A program made the position numbers and the translations under genes. A stretch of 64,000 nucleotides of DNA from Warburgia ugandensis (Eukaryota > Streptophyta > Magnoliopsida > Canellales > Canellaceae): NCBI GenBank assembly GCA_035236585.1, contig CP141128.1, positions 25,697,618-25,761,617 on the forward strand, written 5' to 3'. Under the pieces are notes generated by a model that was not told the DNA's origin, searched no databases, and worked only from the letters and a program-made list of their open reading frames with translations. Shown piece by piece: positions 45,729 through 56,626 of this stretch (positions are counted from its first letter, which is position 1; the number at the start of each line of letters is the position of its first letter).

Positions 45729-45740
45729 AAGGGGGGAAGA
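45729..45740 (+). promoter_or_regulatory. E1 polypurine tract
   Basis: AAGGGGGGAAGA, one base before the 3' LTR start at 45742; the plus-strand primer for reverse transcription. Confidence 0.9.
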
Positions 45741-48449
45741 TTGTAATAACCCCAATTTTTGTAATTGATTAAGAAAAATCAATAAAGTTTGAGTTTTAGA
45801 TATTTCAGGCTGAAATATTAGGGTTATTTAGAATATGCTTTTTATAAAAGTATAATCAAATAATAAGACATGTAAAATTGAAATTAAACTTAGCAAACCC
45901 TTCAAAATGACTATAAGCACGACAAATTTTGAATTCGGATGACAAATCCTTAAGTTTCTTCATTTCTTGGACAAAAGGGTAAAATAGTAATTTTACCCAA
46001 AAATAAAATCTCCCAAAAATCAAAACACGAGACATCAAATTTAGAATGTACTGAGAAATACGAATCCAATGCCACTAAGTACACTCAAATCTAAGATCAT
46101 GGGAATAAAACCCAAAATTTTATACATAAATGGCAAAACGGTCTTTTTACACCATGTGGGGCCCACATGGGGCCTACAAGGGACCCAAAAACGAATCTTA
46201 TGAGCAGCCCATGTGAAGTCATGGGTCAACAAACACCATCTGGTCTTGGGGAAGAAAAATGGAGCATGGGGAAGAAAAAAATGGAGCATGGGAGACTTTC
46301 ATGCCATTTAATAATAAAAAATTAAATATTATAATCATGAAAAAATGACCAAAATGCCTATACATACAACTCCAAAAACCCTCAAAAAATTCTCATAAAA
46401 TTCCCACAAAATTTTCTTCACTCTCCTTGAAAAATTAGACCTAGATCCCTCCCCAAAAACCCAAAATTTCCAAGAGATATCTCTCTTTTCAATTTCTTTT
46501 TTCTTTTTAGATTGTAACAAGAGACCTAAAATCAATTAGGCACTCTGTTCTAGATCCAATTTCGTCAATTCCACCTTCCAAAACTTCACACCATATCTAT
46601 TCTACAAAACCCCCAAAGAAATTTCAAGATCCAATGGTTCAAATAACGGAAATTTGCAAGAAAGGTGGATCTTAGGCCATATCTTCATCAACAAGGTATT
46701 CTTTTTAAATTGGGCATATAACCAAGGTTTTTTCTCCAATCAGGTAGGTGGAAATACTTTTTGTAGATGTTTAATACTGTTTTATGTAATTTTTAGTTTA
46801 CTGTAATTTATTTTGGTAATAAAAAGGTAAAAATAAAGTAAACCCCAGAACCCTTAATTCAAGATGATAGAGTGTTCAGATGAAAATTCTGACTACACCT
46901 ATCGATCCAGAATGGTCCGAAACCCTAGGGTAGAATTTTCACAATGATCAGAGACATTTTGGGCCCTCAATTGAGAGAGGATTGATTGGACAGTCTAGAA
47001 TAGACTGTTCGATCTTCGGACCTAATCGCGCCCAAAACACACACACGTGACTTACTGTCGAAAATGGCGCATGCGAAAATGTTCCGCGCGTGCGCTACAC
47101 GTGGGACATCGTCCCAAGCGAGACGATGGCGCATCTGTCAAACCCACGAGCGGACGCGCCAGACGACAGTCCCATTTACGGGCACGCGGACGACGAACGT
47201 CCCTCTCGTCCCGTCCGCGTCCGTGGGAGACCCTTGAGGGCGCTTCCTCAGTTCATCCCAGCGAATGTGATCAATGAACCATGCCCGTTCTGCTTGACTA
47301 GTTCCGTCCGACAAATCTAGGTCGTCCGTTCCTTGGGCCCAAATCAAATCCAGGCTCTAGGAAGGACTGTGAACTTCCAAATCACATTCTGGATTCATCT
47401 GAACTCCAAATTGAGATTGGAAAGAAGTTATGGAAAGCTTGAAACCTCTATTTTCTAATGAAATGATAAAATGAACATAATATTCAGTAAAAACTTTCTG
47501 TATTAAAAAAACAAGTTTCCAATTACCTAGATCTTGAAGATCTGAGATGATCAGATATTGAAAATATGTTTTAATAATGATATACTATTGAAATAAAGTG
47601 AAACATATGGTTTATTTGGATACATATGAGATATATTAAGGAATCTAACCATTATGGTAGAAAAACCCTAAAAATACAAAGGGACCCACTTGATCAATGA
47701 GATCAAGTGTGTTCAGATCCTTGGGATGCATAAAATGAATGTTGATATAATGAAATCCAAGAAATCAAGGATGGATTATGACAAAAATGCATCAATATGA
47801 TCTTTGGACCTTAATAAAGAAAATCTCCTAAATATAACTAATACCCTTAATCAAAGGAAAAGATCTAAGATCTAATGGTTGGATCATAAGTAAAGGTTTC
47901 TAAAAATGTTAATGTAATTAGTTTCATTTTATATAATAGCATTTTAAATATTATTGTGTTATAAAGCATGCTAGTATAACATTTAGACTTTAGCATGATA
48001 TGTGATTTTATTGTTATCCAAGGTGCTAGATTTAATTATCTTAGGGTCACTTTAGTATCATTTGATGCCATTCAAACTTAGGACCATGCTATAATTTCAT
48101 ATAAGTTTATACTATAGTATGAGATTATACCTTATGTTCATGTTAGTTTAAATTGAGTTATTCAGGTATATTAGTTGGAAATCATGTTAGAGTAATTTTA
48201 AGTACCTTGCCTCATTATCATTAAATGTTAAATTATGTAGTTTTATGCTTTGAATTTATAATTCATTTATGGTTAAATGTTATTAGTAGATCTACTTGTT
48301 CTGAGATAAAGAGCATAAAACATCAAAAATGTAATCTAATGAGAAAGTAGAGTTTCATGACACAAATAAGAATGGAGTACTTTGGACTTAATTAGTAAGG
48401 GCTATAGTTAGTAGGACAATATAAGGATTATCAAATCCTTGGCCCAAAC

Positions 48450-48537
48450 TAGGAAAAGAATAATAAACCCCATGAATGACATTATAAATATTCATGGACT
48501 TAATTAAAATCCATTAGAAAGAGTACTTAGGGTAAAC
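48450..48537 (+). other. 88-bp block absent from the E1 5' LTR
   Basis: Flanked by AAAC at 48446-48449 and at its own end (48534-48537). The 5' LTR has a single AAAC at 29143-29146 and lacks the block. S1 has the block (about 7370-7460, reversed), so it was deleted from the 5' LTR. Confidence 0.88.
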
Positions 48538-50122
48538 ATGCTCATAGGAACCTTATGAAAGGTTGAGTTATGGTCATTCTAGTGAATGATGAACATAGTG
48601 GTTAAGGGGGTTATCTAATAGAGCCTCGCTCTTCCCTTACCTTCCGTTGAAGTTTGTGAGGTCTAAACGCCTCCTTACAATAGGATTGAAGTAACCACTT
48701 TGTGTTCACCCATTCAGCTAGTAAGCCTTAGCCAATTGGAAATAAGAGGAGCAGTCTAGATTTAGGCTTAAATAAGTTACCTTCAACCAGCACATTAACT
48801 GGTTGAATAATAATAATAAGAGCATAAAAGGTTAGTAAATTACCTAACCCTAATAAAAACGATAAGTAAGATAAGGATGATCAAACAAGATCCATTAGAT
48901 CTTGGATGATCAAGAACAATAAGAATAAGAATACTATATTGTACTTAGTATGCATGTTTATTAGTATGCTTGTTATAATTCATTAGATTAGATAATCCAA
49001 ATCCTTGATCAAAGATGATTCAAGGAAGAAAACCAAGACCATCCTCCTTAGGATAATCCAATAACTAAACTTAGATCAAAGAACAACTAGATGATAGAAG
49101 ATCTAGGACCTTGAGCTTTATCAACAGGTGTAGATTGTCAATTAATGGATCTATGAAAGATCAAGATCAAGGAGATGGACATACAAAGACTTAGAGATAG
49201 AAAAACACTTAGATATGAATGATCTAAAGATCATTCTAAACATCAGATCTAGTGATCAATAGGATTGTTCATAATTTATATATTGACAATATGTATGGAT
49301 GTACGGATTACAAACATCAGTCAAGATCATGGAAGATTGGGGAAAAGAGATCAATCCTTAAAGGTAGGAGGATTTGATGAATGCATTTACATGAGATATA
49401 CATGATTGTACTCATGATCTTATGTTGACAAGAGTAATGTTAATACTTGTATTAAATCTCTTGAAAACCTTATGATCCAACCAAACACATATAAGATGGT
49501 TAAGGACTAAACTATAATTGAATAGGGAACTAGAAAATATTTCAGCCCTAAGTAAACAGACATATGGTCTGATACATATGAAATCTATTTTACATACAAG
49601 CTTGGAGGCTTGTGAGGTTGTTTTAATAGGCATAAGCCTAGGGGGATGTTATTGCTAGAGGAGTTATGAGGGTGTGGCCACCCGCTCCTTGAAATTTGAT
49701 GATATGATGATACCTTGCCCAATGAGAGGCTAAAAGTCGGGTGGTGGCAAATACGGGAAGGCCACCACTATGAAAATCTTGCCCCCTATACTGACAGTGA
49801 CATAATATTTTTCACCGTGGTATCAGTGGTGAACAGGGCAATTATCCGAGCGCGCTAGTACAGATCAGACTGCAGCATAGCAACCTTTCTAATTATTTTG
49901 CACTATGATGCATATGAGAATAGGCATAGTGAAATGCCTTATGTTGTAGCATAATGAAATGCTAGGTAATTGTATATTACCAATATTTCCCAAGAAGGGT
50001 AATTCCCAATATAAGATTAGCTGTAATACTAAATTCTCAAAATGAAGAGAATTGATCAGCTTAGTTGGGAATGATATTTGACTATTTTCACAAATTTAAC
50101 TAGTTTACCCATGAAGGGTACG

Positions 50123-50150
50123 TATGTATATATATATATATATACATACA
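50123..50150. repeat. (TA)n tract in the E1 3' LTR
   Basis: TATG(TA)nCATACA self-complementary tract, longer than its counterpart in the 5' LTR (about 30728-30752). Confidence 0.85.
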
Positions 50151-50254
50151 TAACTTACAAAGTAAAGAGTATGTTTAAGGATAATGGGATTATGAAGTAT
50201 TGGAATTACATGGCCAATGTTATGTTTCTTCAATCCCCTACCAAGCATTGCTTG

Positions 50255-50285
50255 CTGAGATATTGTACTCGTTGCAATATCTCAG
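50255..50285 (+). other. Conserved LTR hairpin, E1 3' copy
   Basis: The same 11-bp perfect stem as at 30857-30887; the loop differs (TACTCGTTG). Confidence 0.8.
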
Positions 50286-50695
50286 ATACAAGAAAGGAGA
50301 GTTAGGAGCTGAAGATGATAGAAGACTTGAAGAGAATAATCTTCAAGGTATACCCTTGAAGACATGTATTTTTCTTTGTTGAAAGTTTTATTGTATGGTG
50401 AGCTTGAGTTTTGGATTATGTAATTTGGACAAGTACTGTAATAGATTTGGCTGTACTGTGAACCACTGGATGGATCCTGGAGTTTAATAAAAGTATATTC
50501 CTTCAATGGAATTTTATTTTGTACACAAATTGTACTTATGTTATGTATGAAGTGGTGACTTGGGTTTTCAAAACAAGTTCTAAAGAAAAGAATTTCTACT
50601 GTTTTGTTTTGTGAAAATTTTTTACACTCTTAAGGGCCCTGCCTTTCAAAATACTTTACAAATCATGTTACAAAAACCCAGGTCGTCATAGTAAA

Positions 50696-51522
50696 CTTGT
50701 TGTGAGGCTCCATTGTAACTTGCAAATTCTTTATTTCATTTTAAATGAGTTGTATTAATATTGGGAAATTGTTACGAATGGAGGGCCACACTTGATCTTC
50801 ATAAAAAACACTAGTATGAGTATCCCTCTTACTTTTACTTTACTTAGTGAAGTTGCATTTAGTATTACTTTGCATTTGGTTGGCCACACTTGATCTTCAT
50901 CAAAAATCCTTGATTAGATAGCATATAGGTTGCATTAGTTTGCTTTCTTGTATTTGCATTGCACGTTTACAACTTTATTATGGATGGAACATAATGTTAG
51001 TATGGGCCCCACAAGAACCCTCCTAAGATAAGGACTAGATTTCATCACTAGATCCTTGGTGCACCTAGGAAATCAAGTCAATTAATTGTATGCTTATGAT
51101 CCCAACCATTAATCTTAATTTTAGATCAAGTAGTAAGAGACTTAGGGTTTTGAGCTCATGGGACCTTTTTGAAAGAACTGATCTATTGACACTCTAGTGG
51201 TTCTTGAACTTTGTCGTTGTAGTGAGTATTCAAAATTCAAGTAATTTTTCCACACCTTTTATTCACTATTTTTGAGGTCTAGATGCCACCTTCCATGAGA
51301 ATTGTATTAACCACCATGGGCAAGACCTAATTGGTATGCAATAGTCAAGTCTAGATTAAAGGTGGAGCTAACTTGCTTTAGGTTCAAATCTATTACCTCA
51401 TAAATTAACCAAGATCAACAAGACATCATGTTAGGATTACAAATTGTTTGCTTGCATAGCGTATAGAGTTAGGTGTCTTCTGGAATTAAGTTGCATCATT
51501 TAGTTAGGTTTCATCATAGTGC
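50696..51522 (+). other. A3 5' leader, right part
   Basis: Continuation of the Athila-like leader after E1. Non-coding, AT-rich. A short word CCACACTTGATCTTCAT occurs twice (50788 and 50885). It leads directly into the gag reading frame near 51523. Confidence 0.6.
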
Positions 51523-52440
51523 ATGCAAGGTCATCGATCTCATAATACGAAATTAGTTCCATTAGATCCTGAGATTAAACCTACTCATAGGCAAGGGTTA
51601 AAAAATCAAAGTCCTGACCCCATGACAGATCCACCAGTTGAAGTCAAGCATAAGGCTACTTCATGTATTACTATACCACACACCAATGCAAATAATTTGA
51701 ATATAAACCTGGAGTCATTCAATTACTCCTAACCTTCTATGGTCATGATCGAGAGGATCCACACCTACATATCAAGTAATTCCTTGATATTTATGCTACA
51801 TTGAAATTGCAAAATATTTGAGATGATTTTATTAGATTTAGGTTATTTCCCTTTTCATTACAAGATAAGGCCAAATCATGGTTGAATTCTTTAGAGGTTA
51901 GTTCCATTGTCACATGGGACTAGTTGTCTAAGAAGTTTCTAAACAAATTCTTTCATGTTCACAAGATCATTGCCCTTTGAAGGGAGATCATTAAATTCTA
52001 GAAAAAAGATGATGGGAAATATTATCAATGCTAAGAAAGGTGGAATGAATTGCTACAAAAGTCTCTTCACCATGGATTTGAGAAATGGCTACACGTTTAA
52101 TAATTCTATGAGGCATTAACACCTTAAAATAGACAAATGGTAGATGCTACTAGTGGAGGGACCCTCATGCTAAAAAATGAACTAGAGGCTTGGGAATTTT
52201 TCCAAAATTTATCTAATAATCCTAACGATGGGACTATTCCAACATGAAAGAGAGAAATGCCCAACCTCAAAGGAAATGAGGCTTTTATGAAATCGGAGTG
52301 AACTTAGATATGTCATATAAGCTCAATTCCTTGACTGAAAAAATGGGTAAGCTTGAATCCATGCCTAGAAGATTTGACAAGCTTGAACATATATTCGAAG
52401 CTTTCATGGCTATGAATACACCCACAAAACCTCAATAAGA
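51523..52440 (+). pseudogene. A3 gag (Athila-like), broken
   Basis: The open stretch 51523-51732 gives the N-terminus (KLVPLDPEIKPTHRQG, KNQSPDPMTDPP), which A1 lacks. The capsid core follows in broken frames: an FPFHYKIRPNHG-type segment, then SPHHGFEKW and a VDATSGGTLMLKN segment, aligning with 10190-10640 of A1. The end, near 52290-52430, has a heptad-like KLNSLTEKMGKLESMP stretch, suggesting a coiled coil. Many stops are present. Confidence 0.8.
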
Positions 52441-53500
52441 AGTATGATGTATCATAGCCATCAGGTTTTCAACTTCCCCAACAAACATAAAAACCATCAA
52501 TTGAGGATAATCTACAACACATCATAAAAAAACTTCATGAATATAGCAAAGCCTTGCATCAAACCCCAAATGAGAGTCGACAAAAATTGCTATGTTAGAA
52601 AGCCAAATGGGTTAGTTGTTTGTTGCTTTAAGTGAAAGGAAAAAGGAAAGCTTCCTAGTCAACCTATTACAAACCTTAAGGGCCAATTAGAAATAGGGTC
52701 TAGTTCACATAATCAAAGACCCCATGAGCAAGCAAAGTCTATTACGACCATTAGGAATGGCTGTTAGGTGGATGATAAAGTAGAGGAGACTAAGGAGAAA
52801 ATAGAGGAGAATGAACTATTTAAAACACATGAGAAAGAGAAAAGATAGAAATCTTCAACTCCACCTGAGCCTAGAGGAGAGGCACCTTATGTGCCTAAAG
52901 CCCCATTCCCTCAATTACTTAAGAAGGCTAAGAAAGGAATAAATTTCATTGATGTAATTGAAATGTTTAAATATGTGCAAATTAATATCCCATTACTCAA
53001 TACTATTAAGGATATTCTTGCTTATGCCAAGTTACTTAAAGAGATCTACATTATAAAGCAAAAGCTTAACATAAAAAAGAAAGCCATTCTCACTAGTAGG
53101 TGAGCTCTTTGATTCAATACTAGACCCCACCTATGAGCAACTAGTGCTCAGTGACCTTCAACCAAACAATACCACTTTGCAATTAAGATTTCACATGGTA
53201 TGGTAGAAATGTTTTAAGGTGGACCAGTTTTACTTTCCTATAGATTTTATTGTCTTGGATACCCCGCCTAAGTCAAACCCCAAAAGTCAGATTCCATTAA
53301 TTCTTGGATGTCCATTCTTAGCAATTTTTAAAGCCATCGTCAACTATAGAAATGGTCTAATGAAACTAGCAATATGAAAGTTATGCTTAATGGTTTTAAT
53401 GTTGATCATTAGCATCTAGACCTAGATGATTCCTGTGTAGTCAATTTAATAGAAGGCCATGCACTAGATCCACATGAGGCATGTTTAGCACATTTCAATA
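52441..53500 (+). pseudogene. A3 gag end and protease remnant, active site deleted
   Basis: The open stretch 52891-53103 contains PKAPFPQLLKKAKKGINF, VIEMFKYVQINIPLL and AYAKLLKEI, the block before the Athila protease. It should lead to the Asp-containing LDLGAS loop, but the sequence passes from ILDPTYEQL to VLSDLQPNNTTLQL, so the catalytic loop is missing. The far end of the protease is present: VDQFYFPIDFIVLDTPP and SQIPLILGCPFLAIF near 53220-53330. This suggests an in-frame internal deletion. Confidence 0.75.
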
Positions 53501-54960
53501 TAGACAAGTCTATTGAAGAGGTAAATAATCTTTTGGATGTTACACCTATAATGGATACCTCCAAATGAGGCCCTCATGCAGAACCATGTTCTCCATTAGG
53601 ATTTATACCTATCCCATCTATAGAAAAACTACCCACCTTAGTCCTTAAACCTTTACCTGAAAATCAAAAGTAATCTTACTTAGGACCTAATGAAACCTGG
53701 CTTGTCATCATTGCCTTAGATATAGATAAGGAACATGAGTGTAAACTTCTTAATTTTCTCATAGAACATAAGACTGCTCTAGGGTGGACCATAACAAATA
53801 TTATGGGAATTAGTCTTGTTGTGTGCATGCATATAATCCATCTAAAGGAAAATTCCTAACCATCTAGGGAAACACAGCGGAGACTCAACCCTAATATGAA
53901 GCAAGTACTAAGAGATGAAGTGCTTAAACTCTTCAATGTTGGTACTATCTACCCCATATTTGACAGTACTTAGGTTAGCCTAGTTCAAGTTGTACCCAAG
54001 AAGTTGGGAGTCACGGTAATTAAGAATGAGGGTAATGAGTTAATACCCACTCAAATGACCACTAGCTCTTTTCAAAGAAGTATGTTGGGCATATTTTCAG
54101 TCATGGTAAAGAGATTCCTAGAGATGTTTGTGGATGACTTCTCAATGTGCATATCTTCTTTTAATGAATGCCTGCACCATTTAAAACTTGTCCTTGCTAG
54201 GTGTTAGGAAAAGAATTTAGTGTTAAACTAAGCAAAATGTCATTTGATGGTTCAAAATAGCATTGTTTTAGGCTACATTATTTCACATAATTGTATAGAA
54301 GTGCATAAAGCCAAAATGGACTTAATCTCTAACCTTCCTCCTTGAAGAACAATGAAGTACATATGCTCATTTTTAGGCAATGCCAGTTTCTGTAGAAGAT
54401 TCATCAAGGACTTTAGTAAATTTGTTAAGCCTTATGTAATTTACTTATCAAGGAGACAATTTTTGACATTGACGAAAATTGTATGAAAGCATTTGAATGC
54501 CTAAGGCTGCACTTACTTCTATGCCTATTATTCAACCCTCAGACTAGAATGCACTATTCAAAACAATGTGTGAAACTTCAGACTGTGCGATTGGAGCTGT
54601 GTTGGGCAGCATATTGACAAACTTCCCTATGTGATGTATTATGTTAGCAAGACACTCAGTGATGCCCAACTCAATTATTCCAATACATAAAAGAGTTGTT
54701 GGTAGTTGTTTTGCACTAGATACTTAATTTCTTAGATCTAAGACCATATTATACTTAGATCATGTAGCACTTAATTATCTTCGTTCAAAGAAAGATACCA
54801 AATCTAGGTTGACCAGATGGATACCTTTGTTGTAAGAATTTAATTTGAAAATTCAGGACAAGAAAGGTTTAAAGAATGTTGTAGTTGACCACTTATTCAA
54901 GCTATTATGTAGTCTACTAGTGAGAATATTCTTATTATTGAGACAATTCTAATGGACAAT
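53501..54960 (+). pseudogene. A3 reverse transcriptase and RNase H, broken
   Basis: Linker LVLKPLPENQK and LIEHKTALGWTITNIMGIS, then RLNPNMKQVLRDEVLKL, IYPIFDST and VVPKKLGVTVIKNE, the first RT blocks. After a deletion of the middle palm, 54004-54207 includes SSFQRSMLGIFSVMVKRF and FVDD at 54127-54138, the active site, intact. ICSFLGNASFCRRFIKDFSK follows in broken frame, then RNase H traces such as MYYVSKTLSDAQLNYSNT. Several stops and shifts occur. This is the only A-type copy with any RT palm left in the window. Confidence 0.8.
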
Positions 54961-54962
54961 TA

Positions 54963-55752
54963 TTGCACATTTCCCAATTACTTTGGTATGCAAATATAGT
55001 CAATTATCTTATCAAGGGTCAAATGCCTAGTCATTCATCTAAACAAGATAGAAAAAGGTTTGTTACCAAGTTTAAACACTTTACTTGGGATGACCCATAC
55101 TTTCTTAAGTACTATCTTGATCAAGTTATTAGGAGATGTATACCAAATAACGAACATAAGATCATCTCCTTTTGTCATGACCATCGTTATGATGGACATT
55201 TTTGTTGTAAAAAGACAACTACAAAAATTTTGTAGTGTGGTTTTTATTGGCCTACCATTTTTAGGATTTACATGCTTACTATTTAGCATGTGATAGATGT
55301 CAATAGTTACGTATCATAGGAAAGAGAAATATGATGCCCTTAAACCCTATTTTGATCATTGAGCCTTTTGATATTTGGGGCATTTATGTTATGGGACCTT
55401 TTCCTAATTCCTTTAGTTATTTGTACAATCTTGTGGGGGTGGATTATGTGTCAAAATGGGTAGAAGTCATTCCATGTATATCCAATGACCATTGGGTGGT
55501 GGTCAAGTTCTGAAAAAAAAATAAAAATTGCATACTTTGGTACACCTAGGGTCATAATTAGTGATGAGGGTAAACATTTTTATAATAGGGTGTTTAAGAA
55601 TCTAATGAAGAAATATGATGTCATCCATGGAATAGCTACCTCTTGTCATCCTTAGACTAATGGATAGGTTTAAGTGTCTAATAGAGAAATAAAGTGAATT
55701 TTAGAAAAGACAGTCAATCCAAATAGGAAAGACTAGTCTTTGAGGCTTAATG
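54963..55752 (+). pseudogene. A3 integrase, left part, cut by S2
   Basis: 54963-55235 has IVNYLIKGQMPS, QDRKRFVTKFKHFTWDDPYF and CHDHRYDGHFCCKK (His pair of the zinc site). 55331-55513 has MMPLNPILIIEPFDIWGIY: the first catalytic Asp of GIDFMGP reads Tyr (GIYVMGP). The second Asp lies in VIISDEGKHF. The frame ends at 55752 in LRLN, where S2 inserted; the TAATG there (55748-55752) is repeated at 60653. Confidence 0.85.
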
Positions 55753-56181
55753 TGTGATGACTTGGGTTTTTGTAACACAATTTCTAATAGATTTTTTATT
55801 TTTTTTAAAGGCAGGGCCCTTAATGGTAAAAAAAATTTGCAAACAATATAGCAAAAATTCTTTTCTTTTAAATTCTTTTGTAACAAAACCCAATTCTTAC
55901 CTCCAGGTACATAATACACATAGACATTTTGTATAAAATAAAATTTTATTGAACACGAGGAATCATCTAGTAGTTCACTCTTACACACCCCTTGTATTAT
56001 AATTACAAACCATTGTCCAAATTACATAATCCAGATTTCAAACCTCACCTTACATTGAAAACTCTCAATGCAATACAATGCTCTCAAATAAAAATTACAT
56101 GTCTTCAAGGGACATACCCTAATTGATTATTCTCTTCAAGTCTTCTACTATCTTGAGCTCCTAATTCTCCTTCTCTATTTT

Positions 56182-56219
56182 TGAGATATTATAAACATTC
56201 AAACATTTATAATATCTCA
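56182..56219 (-). other. Conserved LTR hairpin, S2 copy
   Basis: TGAGATATTATAAA pairs perfectly with TTTATAATATCTCA (14 bp) around a 10-nt loop. It is located next to GCTTGCTGAG-like sequence, as in E1. Confidence 0.8.
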
Positions 56220-56611
56220 GCAAGCTATGCTTGGTAAGGGATACAAAAATATACTACTTTATTAATATTAGAATACATACCTCCGTCATCATTCCATTAT
56301 GGTTATCTACTCATGAGTTATCTCAACATAGAGTATATACATTATTTACATAGTATAGGATAAATTCGTTTAAATACTAAAACTTGCTCAAAACTTGTTC
56401 CTTCCCCTAACCATACTTCCACATAAGAGATCAATATTTAGATAATTCTCATATGGGGATTTTCTTTCTAGGAACTCATGTAGTGGCATCTCATCCTGCC
56501 ATGGCATTACACTATGCCTATCATATATGCATCATGATGCAAAATACATTAGGACTACTATGCCACAGTCTCAATCTGTACAGCAGGCCAAGATAACTGC
56601 ATACTAATCCA

Positions 56612-56626
56612 CTGATACCAACTGTG
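56612..56626 (-). other. Internal copy of the LTR-end/primer-site junction in S2
   Basis: Minus-strand CACAGTTGGTATCAG equals, over 15 bases, the junction of the E1 LTR end and primer site at 31289-31303. It lies about 870 bp inside the LTR. E1 has a weaker version at 30430. Confidence 0.6.

Larger units (their letters stand above)
26477..50690 (+). mobile_element. E1: giant-LTR Tekay/Del-type chromovirus (Ty3/gypsy)
   Basis: LTRs at 26477-31292 and 45742-50690 are flanked by GTAAA on both outer sides (26472-26476, 50691-50695). Internal parts are 31293-31621 and 41420-45741, interrupted by E2. Without E2 the element is about 14.4 kb, of which the LTRs are two thirds. Gene order is gag, protease, RT, RNase H, integrase, C-terminal chromodomain-like segment, in one frame except for one late frameshift. 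The LTR starts with TG; the 5' copy ends in CA and the 3' copy in TA, a mutation. Twelve nonsense codons and a changed RT active site make it inactive. Confidence 0.93.
45742..50690 (+). repeat. E1 3' LTR (4,949 bp)
   Basis: Starts TGTAATAACCCC and ends GTCGTCATA, followed by GTAAA (50691-50695). It keeps the 88-bp block (48450-48537) lost from the 5' LTR. An ATATTTCA-GGC-TGAAATAT inverted repeat lies at 45800-45818. The TATA box is mutated to TATACATA (46359). CpG-rich block about 46985-47345; (TA)n tract 50123-50150; hairpin 50255-50285; AATAAA 50486. Minus-strand open frames (46041, 46335, 49412) are antisense LTR sequence. Confidence 0.95.

Noticed and set aside
49412-49633. 73-aa antisense frame in the E1 3' LTR, nearly the same as 6271-6492 in S1
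   Set aside because: The E1 5' LTR copy has stops and S2 does not keep it, so it is recent LTR sequence without coding constraint.
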